Shown here piece by piece: positions 7,010 to 8,471 of a stretch of DNA of 8,471 nucleotides. Position numbers and translations under genes: made by a program. Under the pieces are notes generated by a model, which was not told the origin of the DNA, did not search any database, and was given only the letters and a program-made list of their open reading frames with translations. Where the stretch lies: assembly GCA_016191305.1 (NCBI GenBank), contig JACPOX010000039.1:1-8471 (forward strand). Direction: 5' to 3'. Every line of letters begins with the position of its first letter. The stretch's first letter is position 1. Origin of the DNA: Legionella longbeachae. GTDB taxonomy: Bacteria > Pseudomonadota > Gammaproteobacteria > Legionellales > Legionellaceae.

Positions 7010-7045
7010 ACGGGTCGGGCTCGTTCACGGGCCCAGACCCGTTTT
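7010..7045 (+). terminator. Rho-independent-type GC-rich hairpin with short T-tract
   Basis: ACGGGTC (7010-7016) pairs perfectly with GACCCGT (7036-7042), and GGGC (7017-7020) with GCCC (7031-7034). One bulged A and a ten-base loop complete an 11-bp stem. It is followed by TTTT at 7042-7045 and TTCC. The orientation would stop plus-strand transcription, yet no convincing plus-strand gene lies upstream, so it may belong to a lost gene or be a repeat relic. The high GC content contrasts sharply with the surroundings. Confidence 0.5.
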
Positions 7046-7301
7046 GTTCCGTGAAAAGTTGAGCATTGCGTTAAATTATTGATTATATTCACACAGTGAA
7101 ATAATCACACCTGAACGACATGTCAAAGTAAAAACGTGATTCTTCTAAAATATCAACGGATATGCATTCTATTCAGAATTGATTTTTGCAGGGCTTCTTT
7201 TGATTGGCGTCACCTGTCCCACTAAAAAAAGGTATTTTATACGGATTAAATTTAATTAATGATTTACTATAATTCATATTGATCATTAAAAACTTAATAC
7301 T
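7046..7301. other. Intergenic stretch before the ankyrin gene
   Basis: No gene is recognised on either strand. It contains a short perfect hairpin, TTCAC/GTGAA around ACA (7088-7100), and a 12-base AT palindrome ATTAAATTTAAT (7245-7256) just upstream of the presumed promoter of the ankyrin gene. Confidence 0.4.
7268..7273 (+). promoter_or_regulatory. Possible -10 box of the ankyrin gene
   Basis: A perfect TATAAT lies 28 bases before the ATG at 7302. No good -35 hexamer stands 16-18 bases further upstream; the region there (7245-7256) is the palindrome ATTAAATTTAAT. If this is the promoter it is probably weak or activator-dependent. The start codon also lacks a clear Shine-Dalgarno sequence. 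Confidence 0.35.
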
Positions 7302-8270
7302 ATGCAATCAAAACATCAATTATCATCAAAACTTTATAATGAAATCCGCAAAAAACAACTGGACATTCATCATATACAACAATTACTTGAATTAGGTGCC
7401 GACCCAAATAAAATCATGGGTCTAAGCTACACGGCTTTGCACGCGGCATGCTTTAAGCACAGTTCAAATTTTGAGCTCATTAAATTACTTTTTACTTATG
7501 GAGCAAATCCATTACTTGAAGTAAAAGGCGATAAAAATTGCTTGAATTTACTTTTTTATCACGATGACCTTAACATAGAAGTTATTAAGCTATTATTGGA
7601 AAAAGGTGTCAATCCAAATACATTCGCTAAATACAGGGGGGATAATAGCTTAACAGCGGCTTGTCATAAATTTCCTAATAATCTTGATCTCATTAAATTA
7701 TTGCTTACACATGGGGCTAATCCAAATCTTATAAATCAATATGGAGAAAACTGCCTTGATCAGTTTGATAGGAGAACAATAACTAATATGAAACTTATTC
7801 AATTACTTCTTGACCATGATGCTGATCCAACTAATTTATTAATGGGTAGTGTGGTGAATAAGAATTATAAATTAGGTTTATTCCTGGTTACTTATGCCAA
7901 GATAAAGTATATAAAACAATTTCATTTGCATGAGTCAATATTAAGTGATTCACTTAGTAAAATTATAAACCTTATTGCTAACCATTCTAATCCAATTGAG
8001 GTTACTACGTTTTTGCAAAAACGTTTCCAAGATAAACACATACAAACTTGTTATAGAGATTTATCATTAGTTGAAAGAAATCGTTTTAAGACCGTATTGA
8101 CTTTTTTTAACGATATGAAAAAAAATCAAAAAACCAAACGAATTGCACCGTCAAAAGATATGCGATTTATAATTTTTAATTTTTTACTTCAGGATCCTGA
8201 AAGAATAATGGATGAAACCTTGCAAGCATTTAATCATAATGAAAAGAAACAAGTTAAGTTTAATAACTAA
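7302..8270 (+). CDS. Ankyrin-repeat protein, possible secreted effector
   Basis: 322 residues. Five ankyrin units with a period of about 34-36 residues are visible from their second-helix and loop signatures: LLELGADPN (28-36), LLFTYGANP (62-70), LLLEKGVNPN (97-106), LLLTHGANPN (133-142) and LLLDHDADP (168-176). The first unit also has the classical YTALHAAC helix. Ankyrin repeats bind partner proteins. In amoeba-associated intracellular bacteria such proteins are often translocated into the host, but nothing here proves secretion. There is no signal peptide or membrane segment. The C-terminal 120 residues are repeat-free, helical-looking and Lys-rich (MKKNQKTKRIAPSKD), and end HNEKKQVKFNN. 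A Glu-rich C-terminal stretch typical of many Dot/Icm substrates is not obvious. Codon usage is very AT-rich, like the rest of the window. The gene stands alone on its strand, next to a half tRNA that may mark an element boundary. The fold is certain; the role is inferred. Confidence 0.85.
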   Translation: MQSKHQLSSKLYNEIRKKQLDIHHIQQLLELGADPNKIMGLSYTALHAACFKHSSNFELIKLLFTYGANPLLEVKGDKNCLNLLFYHDDLNIEVIKLLLEKGVNPNTFAKYRGDNSLTAACHKFPNNLDLIKLLLTHGANPNLINQYGENCLDQFDRRTITNMKLIQLLLDHDADPTNLLMGSVVNKNYKLGLFLVTYAKIKYIKQFHLHESILSDSLSKIINLIANHSNPIEVTTFLQKRFQDKHIQTCYRDLSLVERNRFKTVLTFFNDMKKNQKTKRIAPSKDMRFIIFNFLLQDPERIMDETLQAFNHNEKKQVKFNN

Positions 8271-8407
8271 AATGATTGATGCAGGTCGTGGCTGAGGATA
8301 TGCTAGTACATTGTTTAAAAAGTGTCTATACAGCAATATAAAAATGATTGTCGCACTTGGAGTTAGAATGCGCCCCGGAGTGCCACCACGTAAGTCCTTG
8401 ATTTACA

Positions 8408-8455
8408 TGGTGGCCAGAGACGGAATCGAACCGCCGACACGAGGATTTTCAATCC
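8408..8455 (-). tRNA. 3' half of tRNA-Phe(GAA): partial copy, probable attachment site
   Basis: Read on the minus strand this is the anticodon loop TTGAAAA with its 3' stem TCCTC, a variable region, a T-arm with loop TTCGATT, an acceptor 3' strand TCTGGCC, the discriminator A and CCA at 8408-8410. The anticodon GAA and the order of elements match bacterial tRNA-Phe. Upstream of GGATTG the sequence is GGGT preceded by AT-rich bases. The anticodon stem then has a mismatch, and there is no D-arm where GGTAGAGC should be, so the gene is broken at the 5' side of the anticodon stem. Duplication of a tRNA 3' half from the anticodon outward is the usual footprint of a tyrosine integrase that uses tRNA genes as attB. 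No integrase gene is in the window. The copy cannot be an active tRNA unless the window edge hides a rearrangement. Confidence 0.72.
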
Positions 8456-8471
8456 ACCCATCATAAAATAA

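Noticed and set aside
7290..7301. CTTAATACT just before the ankyrin ATG, resembling half of a PmrA box known upstream of Legionella effector genes
   Set aside because: It is a single imperfect half-site abutting the start codon, downstream of the presumed -10. True boxes are tandem and lie upstream of the promoter.
8343..8465. Plus-strand ORF of 40 codons starting MIVALGVRM and containing VARDGIEPPTRGFS
   Set aside because: The VARDGIEPPTRGFS part is the well-known false translation of the complement of a tRNA 3' half; it overlaps the partial tRNA-Phe and is not a gene.

Overview
The window is AT-rich, compactly spaced bacterial DNA. The housekeeping genes are gammaproteobacterial: an RNA helicase of the DbpA type and an ATP-dependent helicase of the HrpB type. 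An ankyrin-repeat protein, an aminoglycoside-phosphotransferase-like remnant and scattered mobile-element debris accompany them. The style fits Legionellaceae or a related intracellular gammaproteobacterium. That assignment is an inference from gene content and protein wording; no rRNA or other decisive marker is present.

Layout. Positions 1-5068 all read on the minus strand and are dominated by broken genes. From right to left these are hrpB (2598-5068, one internal deletion with frameshift and a doubtful start), a decayed IS256-type transposase fragment (about 2281-2453), dbpA (697-2103, whole except for one in-frame TAA that removes its rRNA-binding domain), and an aminoglycoside-phosphotransferase-like fragment (1-690) with its N-terminus missing and at least three frameshifts. 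Positions 5293-6029 hold a small serine recombinase, also on the minus strand, with no ordinary start codon in front of its catalytic serine; a 36-codon ORF overlaps its stop as ATGA. Positions 6035-6190 are a very AT-rich spacer with inverted repeats.

Positions 6217-6866 (minus) hold a small, very acidic, probably disordered protein with a good ribosome binding site, a possible decayed extension, and the C-terminal tail of an endonuclease I (EndA) homologue. A GC-rich hairpin with a short T-tract follows on the plus strand (7010-7045). The only apparently intact larger gene is the plus-strand ankyrin-repeat protein (7302-8270), a candidate eukaryotic-interaction factor. At the right edge (8408-8455, minus) lies only the 3' half of a tRNA-Phe(GAA), broken at the anticodon stem. 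This is what an attachment site of a tRNA-targeting integrative element looks like.

Taken together, the window looks like a chromosomal stretch in reductive decay beside, or inside the edge of, an integrated element. The lesions include a substitution, a large deletion and indels, so sequencing error alone does not explain them, although the homopolymer frameshift could be one. I found no CRISPR array, rRNA or clear novel multi-gene system. The most distinctive items are the half tRNA/att site, the startless recombinase with its coupled mini-ORF and flanking dyads, and the ankyrin protein.
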